Shown: positions 1-6,257, counted from the first letter of the stretch. The stretch: DNA of 6,354 nt from Candidatus Iainarchaeum sp. (GCA_030445695.1 JASUTF010000025.1:1-6354); one strand, 5' to 3'. Numbers and translations are program-made. The notes: generated by a model not told the origin, from the letters alone.

Positions 1-386
1 TGCACGTGCACGTGCCCGGGGAGACCGGCTCCCGCCACGTCGCCTATGTTGATGCCCACGTTGAAACCGTCTGGACGGAACGCCTCGCGGAGCTTCCCCT
101 CTGCAAATGCAATGAGTTCTGCTATTTCTGCCCTTTCCTCCTTCGTCAGCTCTGCCCAATCGCCCACGTGCCGGTACGGTGCAATCATGAGGTGTCCCGT
201 GTTGTATGGGTAGCGGTTCATGATGATAAACGCGTGTTCGCCCCTGTAAAGCACCAGTGCTTCTTCATCCCTCTCTGGGTTCTTCGCCGCGTCGCAGAGG
301 AAGCATCCCTCCTTCTCCTTCTTGTTCTTGAAGCCCGCGATATACTTCCATCTCCACGGCGTGAACACGGTTCTCAACACCTTCAT
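1..386 (-). CDS. HIT-family nucleotide hydrolase/transferase (5' part, truncated by window edge)
   Basis: The first 128 codons of a HIT (histidine triad) protein are visible; the 3' end lies off the left edge. Family members hydrolyse or transfer nucleotides from dinucleoside polyphosphates or nucleoside phosphoramidates in the cytoplasm. Seen: an N-terminal TPWRWKYI segment like the 'APWRMEYI' start of Ap4A-type HIT proteins; a CFLC pair (C28, C31), a likely zinc site; NRYPYNTGHLMIAPYRH (57-73), the conserved core strand; NVGINIGDVAGAGLPGHVHV (109-128), leading into the HxHxH triad. H125 and H127 are present and the third His codon is cut after CA. The ATG at 386 overlaps the stop of the PAP2-kinase gene (ATGA, 383-386) and is preceded by GGAGGT, so it is the second gene of a translationally coupled operon. 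Family certain; substrate unknown. Confidence 0.95.
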   Translation of the reverse strand, partial: MKVLRTVFTPWRWKYIAGFKNKKEKEGCFLCDAAKNPERDEEALVLYRGEHAFIIMNRYPYNTGHLMIAPYRHVGDWAELTKEERAEIAELIAFAEGKLREAFRPDGFNVGINIGDVAGAGLPGHVHV

Positions 387-1291
387 GCAATCAACCTCCC
401 CACAAGAGCAACTGCAACGGGGATGGAGATGTTATCGTCAATGTATGGCAGAAGCTCCACAATGGAAACAACCACGGGCAGCCAGAGTGGTGTCTCCGTG
501 GCGATGGCAACGAGTAGGCCCACAAAGAACCCACCGAGGGTTCCGTAGAAACTCTTCCCCCTCGTGCGGAAGTACTTGCCCACCATGGTTGCGGTGGAGT
601 CGACATAAGCCAAATACCACGTGGCCTTCCACGCCCAGGAATGGTTGATAGCCGCCGCCGCGAAAACACCAAGAACAAAGAGAAATGCACCTTTTCCAGT
701 GCCGTCACGGTCGAAGAAGTCAAGGAACGGTTTCACCAAAGTTCTTTCACGCTCGTGGTAGATGATCGCACCCACCAGAAGCGCAGCTGCAAGAAGTGCG
801 AGTCCAAGCTTCCAGTTCAAATAAAGGAGCAAACCAAGCAACGCGCCGGAACCCATATGGAACGCCTGGCGATCCCACTCAAAGCCCACGCGTTCCTTTC
901 CCTTCTTGTAGAGCCAGAGCGATAGACCAGCAAAGAGAAATCCGCCCAGAACGTCCACCCACGTGTGCACGCCGGCGAGAACACGCAGGGCGCCCATGAG
1001 AACGGCATAAATGAATGTAAACACGTTAGGCACAAGGAAGAAAAGCAGAGATGCGTAGGCCGTGTGGAACGACGGGAAAGAGTAGGGATCAAAGGATACA
1101 TCATCATCTGGTCTCGGCACCTTCAGAACAAACTTGGTGAGTAGAACAATGCCAGACAGAAAGAGATATGCCGAGAGAAGCACCATGGCCCTTTTGTATT
1201 CCTTTCTGTAGAAGTACCGGGCAAACACGAGAACGGGTATCAACAGCAGGGCGTTGGAAAGCAGCTTCGCCACGGCAGGTTCAAGAAGCAT
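383..1291 (-). CDS. PAP2 lipid phosphatase fused to dolichol/phytol kinase-like domain
   Basis: A 302-residue integral membrane protein with two catalytic modules. Residues 1-130 are a PAP2-type phosphatase with all three motifs: K53-x6-R60-P61, P73-S-F-H76 (nucleophile-activating His) and R103-x5-H109-x3-D113. Residues ~138-302 match the CTP-dependent dolichol kinase (Sec59)/phytol kinase (VTE5) family: R141-Q-A-F-H145 (family form RKxxH), DRDGTGKGAF (194-203), D231-S-T-A-T-M-V-G-K239, GKSFYGTLGGFF (245-256), and a late VELLPYIDDNISIP (278-291). Each half has several hydrophobic membrane segments. The known activities would be removal of phosphate from a polyprenyl (pyro)phosphate and phosphorylation of a polyprenol, so recycling of the dolichyl phosphate carrier is the natural inference; isoprenoid alcohol salvage is an alternative. 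The gene follows glmS after 30 bp, with its own TATA-like box, and is coupled to the HIT gene by ATGA. Domain calls are firm; the lipid substrate is inferred. Confidence 0.92.
   Translation of the reverse strand: MLLEPAVAKLLSNALLLIPVLVFARYFYRKEYKRAMVLLSAYLFLSGIVLLTKFVLKVPRPDDDVSFDPYSFPSFHTAYASLLFFLVPNVFTFIYAVLMGALRVLAGVHTWVDVLGGFLFAGLSLWLYKKGKERVGFEWDRQAFHMGSGALLGLLLYLNWKLGLALLAAALLVGAIIYHERERTLVKPFLDFFDRDGTGKGAFLFVLGVFAAAAINHSWAWKATWYLAYVDSTATMVGKYFRTRGKSFYGTLGGFFVGLLVAIATETPLWLPVVVSIVELLPYIDDNISIPVAVALVGRLIA
394..399 (-). promoter_or_regulatory. Shine-Dalgarno of the HIT gene
   Basis: The minus strand reads GGAGGT seven nucleotides before the ATG at 386, inside the last codons of the upstream gene. 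It is the clearest ribosome-binding site next to a recognised gene in the window. It fixes the HIT start and contrasts with the leaderless first genes of the other transcripts. Confidence 0.85.
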
Positions 1292-1311
1292 GGATAGAAA
1301 AGGAAGAGAGG

Positions 1312-1319
1312 AATTAAAA
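1312..1319 (-). promoter_or_regulatory. TATA-like box for the PAP2-kinase gene
   Basis: The minus strand reads TTTTAATT, centred about 24.5 bp before the ATG at 1291. The 30-bp gap after glmS has no Shine-Dalgarno and is pyrimidine-rich. A leaderless transcript starting at or near the ATG fits. The same T-rich stretch could also end glmS transcripts, and read-through from glmS is possible. Confidence 0.5.
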
Positions 1320-1321
1320 CG

Positions 1322-2998
1322 TTACTTCACCGTCACGCTCTTGGCAAGGTTTCTCGGTCGGTCAGGGTTCACCCCCCGCTCCACGGCAGTGTAGTATGCT
1401 ATCAGCTGCCATGGGGGGACGGAGAGTATCGGAAAGAGCTCTGTGTCGACGTTAGGAACAGAAAACAAAACATCGGCAAGTTCCGTTTCTCCGTCCGTGA
1501 CCATCACGATCTCTGCACCCCTTGCCCGCATCTCCTGCACGTTTCCCTCGATTTCTGAAAGCATGTTCTTCGAAGCGGTGAAGAAAACTGGAAAACCGGA
1601 TTCAATTAGAGCAATGGGGCCGTGCTTGGATTCGCCGGCGGGGTACGCCTCTGCATGTATGTATGCGATCTCTTTCAGTTTCAGAGCGCCCTCCTTTGCT
1701 GTAACCACGTCCAGTCCCCTGCCCAAGAAGTATGCACTGTTCTTCCGAGACAGTACTTTGGCATAGGTCCGGGCAATGGGTGCAGAACTCTCCAGAACGT
1801 CTCCAACAAACCCTGGCAGTTCAGAGAGATTTGCATCGGAGAACAGATGAGCAAGAACGGTTAACTGAGTGGTGTACGTCTTTGTTGCGGCGACCCCTAC
1901 CTCCGGTCCTGCGCGCGTGTAGACCACGTGGTCAGAATACTCTTCAATGGTGGAGCCCGGCGTGTTTGTTATCGCGTAAACCTCCGGACCGTCAAGATTG
2001 CGAAGAATGGAAAGGACATCCTCCGTCTCCCCCGACTGGCTGATCGCGATAACGTAATCGGGCTCTTTTCCCTTCCAGTACTCGTACTCTGAAGCTATAA
2101 ACGCTTGGGCATCGTATCCCCGTTTTCGGAGGAGATATTCACCGTATAGCGCCGCATGGTAAGATGTGCCCGCCGCCACAAGATGAATTCTCCCATCCAA
2201 CTCCCACCTCACGTTCTCACGACGTAGATAGTCCAGCGTGTCTTTTACCGCCCGCGGCTGCTCAAATATTTCCTTCTCCATGTAGTGGCGGTGGCTTCCA
2301 AGTTCCACCCGTCGGGCATCAACGCGCGGCACAGGCACGTATTCGCCAAAGATCTGCACGCCATCTGGGGAAAGAACAGCGTACGATCCGTCTGCAAGGC
2401 GGTAAACCTCGTCTGCAACACCCACGAGTGGGACAGGGTCAGATGAAACGTAAACACCGTCTTTGCCCTTTGCTACAAGCAGAGGAGCACCCTTTCGGGC
2501 AACATACACTCTCCCGTCCCTGGAGAGGATGGCAAAGGCGTACTGCCCGCGGATTCTGGAAAGGACATAGCGTAAAGCTTCAACACCATCGCCGTATTTC
2601 TGCACTCCCTCCTCAAAGAGGTGCACAATCACTTCGGAGTCCGTCTCGGAGGAGAAAACGTGGCCCCTACGCACCAGCTCGCCCCGTAACTCCCCGTGGT
2701 TTTCTATGATCCCGTTATGCACCACAGCATACTGTCCGGAACAGTCCAGATGCGGGTGGGCATTAAAGTCAGTCACCCCACCGTGCGTCGCCCATCGCGT
2801 GTGCCCGATGGCTGCCACACCGTTCGGAACACTATAAACAACGCGGTCTATCGTCCCGACACCCTTCTGAACGAAAACAGCATCACCGAGGGCCACAGCA
2901 ATACCCGACGAGTCGTAGCCGCGATACTCAAGCGTTTTCAGCCCGGAGATCACGAAACGGGGGGCACCCAGCCCTATCTTTCCGATTATACCGCACAT
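1322..2998 (-). CDS. glmS: glutamine--fructose-6-phosphate aminotransferase (isomerizing)
   Basis: Converts fructose-6-phosphate and glutamine to glucosamine-6-phosphate and glutamate, the entry step to UDP-GlcNAc; cytoplasmic. The 558-residue chain begins MCGIIG, giving the N-terminal nucleophile Cys2 of class II glutamine amidotransferases. The glutaminase half (to ~220) has GHTRWATHG (65-73), NAHPH (79-83), HNGIIEN (94-100) and SETDSE (117-122). Two SIS sugar-isomerase domains follow: AAGTSYHA (275-282), SQSGET (320-325) and ATKTYTTQL (371-379) in the first; EGALKLKEIAYIHAEAY (436-452), SKHGP (457-461) and the C-terminal DRPRNLAKSVTVK with the conserved lysine K554 in the second. It is about 50 residues shorter than the 608-residue E. 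coli enzyme, with no visible loss of catalytic motifs. The upstream region is too short for, and does not resemble, the bacterial glmS ribozyme. Divergent from the HTH/S-layer-domain gene and just upstream of the PAP2-kinase gene. Confidence 0.98.
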   Translation of the reverse strand: MCGIIGKIGLGAPRFVISGLKTLEYRGYDSSGIAVALGDAVFVQKGVGTIDRVVYSVPNGVAAIGHTRWATHGGVTDFNAHPHLDCSGQYAVVHNGIIENHGELRGELVRRGHVFSSETDSEVIVHLFEEGVQKYGDGVEALRYVLSRIRGQYAFAILSRDGRVYVARKGAPLLVAKGKDGVYVSSDPVPLVGVADEVYRLADGSYAVLSPDGVQIFGEYVPVPRVDARRVELGSHRHYMEKEIFEQPRAVKDTLDYLRRENVRWELDGRIHLVAAGTSYHAALYGEYLLRKRGYDAQAFIASEYEYWKGKEPDYVIAISQSGETEDVLSILRNLDGPEVYAITNTPGSTIEEYSDHVVYTRAGPEVGVAATKTYTTQLTVLAHLFSDANLSELPGFVGDVLESSAPIARTYAKVLSRKNSAYFLGRGLDVVTAKEGALKLKEIAYIHAEAYPAGESKHGPIALIESGFPVFFTASKNMLSEIEGNVQEMRARGAEIVMVTDGETELADVLFSVPNVDTELFPILSVPPWQLIAYYTAVERGVNPDRPRNLAKSVTVK

Positions 2999-3019
2999 GG
3001 GGAGAATTCGCAGCAGAAG

Positions 3020-3027
3020 TTATAAAG
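3020..3027 (-). promoter_or_regulatory. TATA box of glmS
   Basis: The minus strand reads CTTTATAA, close to the archaeal TATA consensus, centred 25.5 bp before the glmS ATG at 2998. A purine-rich AGGAATG just upstream could act as BRE. CCCC directly before the ATG rules out a Shine-Dalgarno, so a leaderless mRNA is expected. Confidence 0.75.
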
Positions 3028-3040
3028 CATTCCTAAAAGA

Positions 3041-3048
3041 TTTTTAAA
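3041..3048 (+). promoter_or_regulatory. TATA box of the HTH/S-layer-domain gene
   Basis: TTTTTAAA, preceded by a BRE-like TAAAAGA (3034-3040), is centred 25.5 bp before the ATG at 3070. The two divergent TATA boxes (this one and that of glmS) are about 21 bp apart centre to centre, so factors at the two promoters could compete or be controlled by one operator. Confidence 0.7.
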
Positions 3049-3069
3049 ACGTCAAAATAAATTTTGATC

Positions 3070-3957
3070 ATGCTCCTCGTAAACAATGACCGCGTGGCAA
3101 AATTCGCGCAACTGAGGGGGCCGATGAATATCTCGGAAACGAAGCTGCGGATCCTCGAGGCAATCAAAGAGAAACCCAAAGACCTGACAAGCATTGCAGA
3201 AGAGTTGGGAACCACGGAACAGAACGTTCACTACCATCTGGGGCCACTGGTACGTGAAGGGATCGTAGAAGTAATCCACGAGGGAAAAAAGCTCTATATG
3301 CTAAAAGCAGATGCCTTTGGCTACATCCTCCGCGAAGGAATGCCGTATAAAGGAAGGGCAACACCGCACATGATCGAGGCATTCTTCCACCCCCTTGCGA
3401 AGGACGGTGCACTGAACGCCTACGTCGTGGTTGGCGCCCCTGATCCCCACGGCGCTTTCATGCAACGAGCGAGGGACGGACACTACGTGGGCGTCCTCGG
3501 ATTGTTCCTCGGGCAGCACTTCACGTTCTCGGACTTCCCTGTCATGGTAGATACAGACGTGCGTGCAGAACGCCTTCTGGATCAGAACTTGATTCTACTG
3601 GGCGGACCCGCGGCGAACACGGCAACCTGGGAACTCCTGGACCGGAGAAAAATGTTCTTCGACGTGGATAACCCGTGGATGATCAAGGGAAGAAAAGACA
3701 TGTATGGGGACGACAACTACGGGCTCGTGGCAAAGTTCAGAAATCCTTACAATGAAGAAAACTGGGTTTTACTTATAGCGGGCGTCCGTGCAGTTGGAAC
3801 AAAGGCCGCGGTGATTGGAATAACCAACCACTGGGAGGAACTCCTGGCAAACTATCGGGAAGGCAAAGAGTTCTACTGGATCGTCCAGGGCTACGACAGG
3901 AACGCGGACGGGCACATTGACTTCATACAGGTAAAAGAATATGGAGAGATACGCTAA
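3070..3957 (+). CDS. winged-helix regulator with S-layer-protein-like C-terminal domain
   Basis: A 295-residue protein with no signal peptide or membrane segment, so probably cytoplasmic. Residues ~20-80 form an ArsR-like winged helix: ETKLRILEAIKEKP, then SIAEELGTTEQNVHYHLGPL (41-60) as the HTH with its recognition helix, then a wing ending GKKLYML. The C-terminal half resembles the conserved C-terminal region of archaeal S-layer proteins: NLILLGGPAAN (173-183), a GLVAKFRNPYNEENWVLLIAG block (218-238), VGTKAAVIGI (242-251), and a final VQGYDRNADGHIDFIQVKE segment (272-290) with a dockerin/EF-hand-like D-x-N-x-D-G-x-I-D loop. I infer a DNA-binding regulator whose sensor descends from, or mimics, the S-layer fold; its ligand is unknown. 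Start: ATG 3070 fits TATA spacing. A TTG at 3064 gives poorer spacing; ATG 3124, preceded by GAGGGGG, is a real alternative that starts right at the HTH. Divergent from glmS, overlaps the MFS gene tail by 4 bp. Confidence 0.85.
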   Translation: MLLVNNDRVAKFAQLRGPMNISETKLRILEAIKEKPKDLTSIAEELGTTEQNVHYHLGPLVREGIVEVIHEGKKLYMLKADAFGYILREGMPYKGRATPHMIEAFFHPLAKDGALNAYVVVGAPDPHGAFMQRARDGHYVGVLGLFLGQHFTFSDFPVMVDTDVRAERLLDQNLILLGGPAANTATWELLDRRKMFFDVDNPWMIKGRKDMYGDDNYGLVAKFRNPYNEENWVLLIAGVRAVGTKAAVIGITNHWEELLANYREGKEFYWIVQGYDRNADGHIDFIQVKEYGEIR

Positions 3958-5051
3958 ACAAGGAGCACCGCGAGAATTGGCACTACTGCGTAGCCCAAAA
4001 ATATCAGACTGCCGAAGTTAGCCAAAAGATAGCCAAAGATCGACGAGGAAACGAGAACAGCGAGACCAAACACGGTCTGAAAAGCCCCCATTGCAGTTCC
4101 CTTCTCCCTCGCCATATCTCCAACGTAAGCGAAAGCAGCTGGCAAGAACGCACCCATGCCGACTCCGTAGAAGGAGAACGCGAGGGCATAAAGGATCGTG
4201 GAGGCATATTTCGCAGCAACGTACATGAGGGCAAAGGAAAGGGCTGCAGAAACGCCACCTATCACTATTACCCGCTTTCTGCCAAAGGAGTCGGAACGCT
4301 TGCCGAGGTAGTATGCGAAGACGGCATAGAACACGTTGTAGAGTGCGTAGAGAAGGATGGACGTGTACGCCAGCTCGTCCTTCGAGCCGGATATGAAGAG
4401 CATGGGGGAGATGAACGCAAAGCCAAAGAGCGTCGCAGGGAGGAGGAAATGCTTAACACCGGAGGACATGTGTTCCAAGGAATCAACAAGGTTCTTCTTC
4501 ACCTTCTCCGTCTCGTAAGATGGTAGAAACGCCAGCGGGACAAGCGTCAGGAAACCAAGAAGGCCTGCGATGAGCATGGCGATCCTGTAGTCCCCTCCAA
4601 GCCACTGGAGCATGAAGTAAGCGAGCAGGGTGCCAAGAAGGGCCCCCGTCGTGTCCATGGCGCGGTGAATCCCAAAGGCAACGCCTCTCTCCTTAAGAAC
4701 ACCAAGGATGGCGTCGCGGGGGGAGTCGCGGATCCCTTTACCCAGCCGGTCAATCAGAATAAGCACCGGGAGAAGGGCAACAGACACGATCGCCATTAAC
4801 GTCTTTGAGAGTGCAGAAAGGAAGTATCCAAGAATTATGAGCGGCTTTCTCTTGCCCAGCCGGTCCGAGTAGTAGCCGAAGAAGACCTTCAACGCGTTGC
4901 CCAGCCCGTTGAAAAGCCCTCCGTAGACACCAACGAGCGTTGGATCATTCACGTAGTATGGGAGGATCGCGTATATCGCTTCGGAGCTGGCATCGTTTAT
5001 GAGGGACGTCGTGCCAAGGAGGTAAACAGTGCGCTTGTCCTTGCCGTCCAT
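3954..5051 (-). CDS. major facilitator superfamily transporter
   Basis: A 365-residue, 12-TM secondary transporter of the inner membrane. Seen: a family-typical first helix SLINDASSEAIYAILPYY (16-33); motif A GYYSDRLGKRK (59-69), repeated in degenerate form in the second half as LGKRSDSFGRKR (249-260); the subfamily signature DRLGKGIRDSPRDAIL (101-116); GIHRAMDTTGALLG (127-140) in helix 5; a charged central loop at ~179-200. The chain stops directly at the end of helix 12 with no cytoplasmic tail, and its TAG overlaps the stop of the convergent gene by 4 bp. The substrate cannot be read from the sequence; proteins with this signature are usually annotated as drug or sugar permeases. The ATG at 5051 has no Shine-Dalgarno and sits about 25 bp from the shared A/T element, so it is likely leaderless. 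Confidence 0.95.
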   Translation of the reverse strand: MDGKDKRTVYLLGTTSLINDASSEAIYAILPYYVNDPTLVGVYGGLFNGLGNALKVFFGYYSDRLGKRKPLIILGYFLSALSKTLMAIVSVALLPVLILIDRLGKGIRDSPRDAILGVLKERGVAFGIHRAMDTTGALLGTLLAYFMLQWLGGDYRIAMLIAGLLGFLTLVPLAFLPSYETEKVKKNLVDSLEHMSSGVKHFLLPATLFGFAFISPMLFISGSKDELAYTSILLYALYNVFYAVFAYYLGKRSDSFGRKRVIVIGGVSAALSFALMYVAAKYASTILYALAFSFYGVGMGAFLPAAFAYVGDMAREKGTAMGAFQTVFGLAVLVSSSIFGYLLANFGSLIFLGYAVVPILAVLLV

Positions 5052-5072
5052 GGTAGGAGATTATAAGAGGAG

Positions 5073-5083
5073 AATAAATAAAA
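5073..5083. promoter_or_regulatory. shared A/T-rich TATA element of a divergent promoter
   Basis: The plus strand reads AATAAATAAAA; the minus strand reads TTTTATTTATT. It lies at the midpoint of the 51-bp gap: its centre is about 25-27 bp from both the MFS ATG (5051) and the plus-strand ATG (5103). It is the only TATA-like stretch at usable distance from either gene, so one element may serve both directions. Short TATA-like patches nearer each start (5058-5067, 5092-5100) are too close and may be initially melted, promoter-proximal elements. Confidence 0.55.
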
Positions 5084-5102
5084 CTGCTACCACATTATAG
5101 GG

Positions 5103-5636
5103 ATGCGCATCCGCCTCGAGGTGAAAGAAGGGGAAGGACGAAAAAAGGTTATAGAGGGCTTTGGCCCGCCATCGAGATTCAACACGATTGGACGCAGCCA
5201 CATATATATCCGGCTGTTCAGCGGCAGAATACCAGCAGATGGTATAAAACCGGAGCGTTCAAGCAAGCAGCCGGAAATTCTATTCCACAGCGGAAAAGAA
5301 GGATCCATAGAAAGAGCAAGCGTGGTGTTCGGAGGCAAAGTTTATCACTACGACGTGATTCCAGAGAACGTCCTGAAGGGTGACGCATACAGAATTTTCA
5401 AGGCATTGGAGGCCCTCATGAAGGGAAACAAAGAACCGCTGAAGAAGCTTGCAAGAGAATGGCGGGGAGAGACAGAGATAAGGTTAAAGGACAGTAAAGA
5501 CAGAGCAAGGATAACACTTCGCATCCACGCTGCAGACATAAAAGATATGCTGGAACGCCACACGCACCTGAAACTTGGGATAGAGAGGCAGGCAACGCTC
5601 CCGGAGTTCGGAATAAGGATCAGGCGCGGCCGGTAG
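5103..5636 (+). CDS. hypothetical basic protein
   Basis: Not recognised. A 177-residue soluble protein with no signal peptide, membrane segment or cysteine. It is rich in Lys/Arg (ending GIRIRRGR), so binding to nucleic acid or another acidic partner is possible but unproven. Apparent layout: a beta-rich N-terminus (MRIRLEVKEGEGRKKVIEG; IGRSHIYIRLFSGRIP, 29-44), more strands around 58-85 (EILFHSG; ASVVFGGKVYHYDVIP), a helix at ~93-119, strands at 123-142 (TEIRLKD; ARITLRIH), and a short helix at 143-152. The ATG at 5103 is about 25 bp from the A/T element and has no real Shine-Dalgarno, so it is likely leaderless. The 3' end overlaps the next convergent gene by 17 bp. Codon use looks like that of its neighbours, supporting a real gene. 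Confidence 0.85.
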   Translation: MRIRLEVKEGEGRKKVIEGFGPPSRFNTIGRSHIYIRLFSGRIPADGIKPERSSKQPEILFHSGKEGSIERASVVFGGKVYHYDVIPENVLKGDAYRIFKALEALMKGNKEPLKKLAREWRGETEIRLKDSKDRARITLRIHAADIKDMLERHTHLKLGIERQATLPEFGIRIRRGR

Positions 5637-6255
5637 TCATGTGCTTTATGAGCTCCTCAAGAAAACGCCTGTAGTGAACCCGGGCAGGATCTACCCGGTT
5701 GAGTGCCCGGTAGACGTCCTCCGGCCGCGGTCGAAGTTCAATGATTGCTTTATACACCTCGTGGGCCAGATCAGGGTCAAACCGCTTATACTGGTGGTAT
5801 ATGCCGTGAAAGAATGATTTATCGAGTCGTACCCCGGCTTCCATCGCAGCGAGTGCGGCGGGAATTGCTATCAGATGTGCGTTTGCGGCCCGCACTCTCT
5901 GAGAAAGTTTCTTCATCTCCCTGTGCTCTGGAATAAGGTATATCTCGCTTACTTTGAGCAGAAGGGAGAGTTCGTCAGGGAAAAGGGTAGCGTTCTCCAT
6001 GGGCTCCGGAGCGTCTTCCCGTAAACTCTCATTAACTGGTTCGAGCGTGCCATCTGACTCAGTAAAGGGCCTACGGACCCGACGTATAGCTGCCATCGTG
6101 GAAACATCGCGCAAGGCAGCCCGAAACGACTGTGCCTTACCCATCAGACGCTCATACAGTTCAAGATTGCGGCGAGCAAAGAGTGTTCGGCTCACGTTCG
6201 CCACATGGTGTCTGTAGCGCACAAGAAATTCTTCTGCAGCTGCCTTGCGATCCAC
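5620..6255 (-). CDS. hypothetical helical protein
   Basis: Not recognised. A 211-residue protein, apparently mostly alpha-helical, with no cysteine and no clear membrane segment. Two helical regions (~3-63, with Arg-rich LFARRNLELYERLMGK and AAIRRVRR; and ~93-205) are joined by an acidic, probably flexible linker (64-90, ESDGTLEPVNESLREDAPEP). The C-terminal part has KKLSQRVRAANAHLIAIPAA (115-134), a run of small residues AALAAMEAG, then FFHGIYHQYKRFDPDLAHEV (148-167). The start is GTG at 6255: no other ATG, GTG or TTG lies in the short open frame upstream, and a TATA-like element is centred 25.5 bp away, so a leaderless GTG start is likely. Tail-to-tail overlap of 17 bp with the plus-strand unknown gene. 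Confidence 0.83.
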   Translation of the reverse strand: MDRKAAAEEFLVRYRHHVANVSRTLFARRNLELYERLMGKAQSFRAALRDVSTMAAIRRVRRPFTESDGTLEPVNESLREDAPEPMENATLFPDELSLLLKVSEIYLIPEHREMKKLSQRVRAANAHLIAIPAALAAMEAGVRLDKSFFHGIYHQYKRFDPDLAHEVYKAIIELRPRPEDVYRALNRVDPARVHYRRFLEELIKHMTTGRA

Positions 6256-6257
6256 AC

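Noticed and set aside
1-16. Palindromic CACGTGCACGTG repeat at the left edge
   Set aside because: Explained by the alternating His-Val codons of the HIT histidine triad read on the minus strand.
6-548. 180-codon plus-strand open frame
   Set aside because: Antisense to the HIT gene and the end of the PAP2-kinase gene, both with clear catalytic motifs on the other strand; no promoter or recognisable domain.
2164-2709. 181-codon plus-strand open frame
   Set aside because: Entirely antisense to glmS, whose motifs are unambiguous; the translation is Pro/Arg/Gln-rich low-complexity sequence.
3064-3066. TTG as start of the HTH/S-layer-domain gene
   Set aside because: Only about 19 bp from the TATA centre and adds just two residues; ATG 3070 fits the spacing of the other genes.
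2999-3069. Possible glmS ribozyme or riboswitch upstream of glmS
   Set aside because: The gap is 71 bp, shared with a divergent promoter, and the TATA spacing leaves essentially no 5' leader.
3954-5051. MFS gene as a truncated pseudogene
   Set aside because: It lacks a C-terminal tail, but all 12 membrane helices and both motif A copies are present, so it is short but complete.
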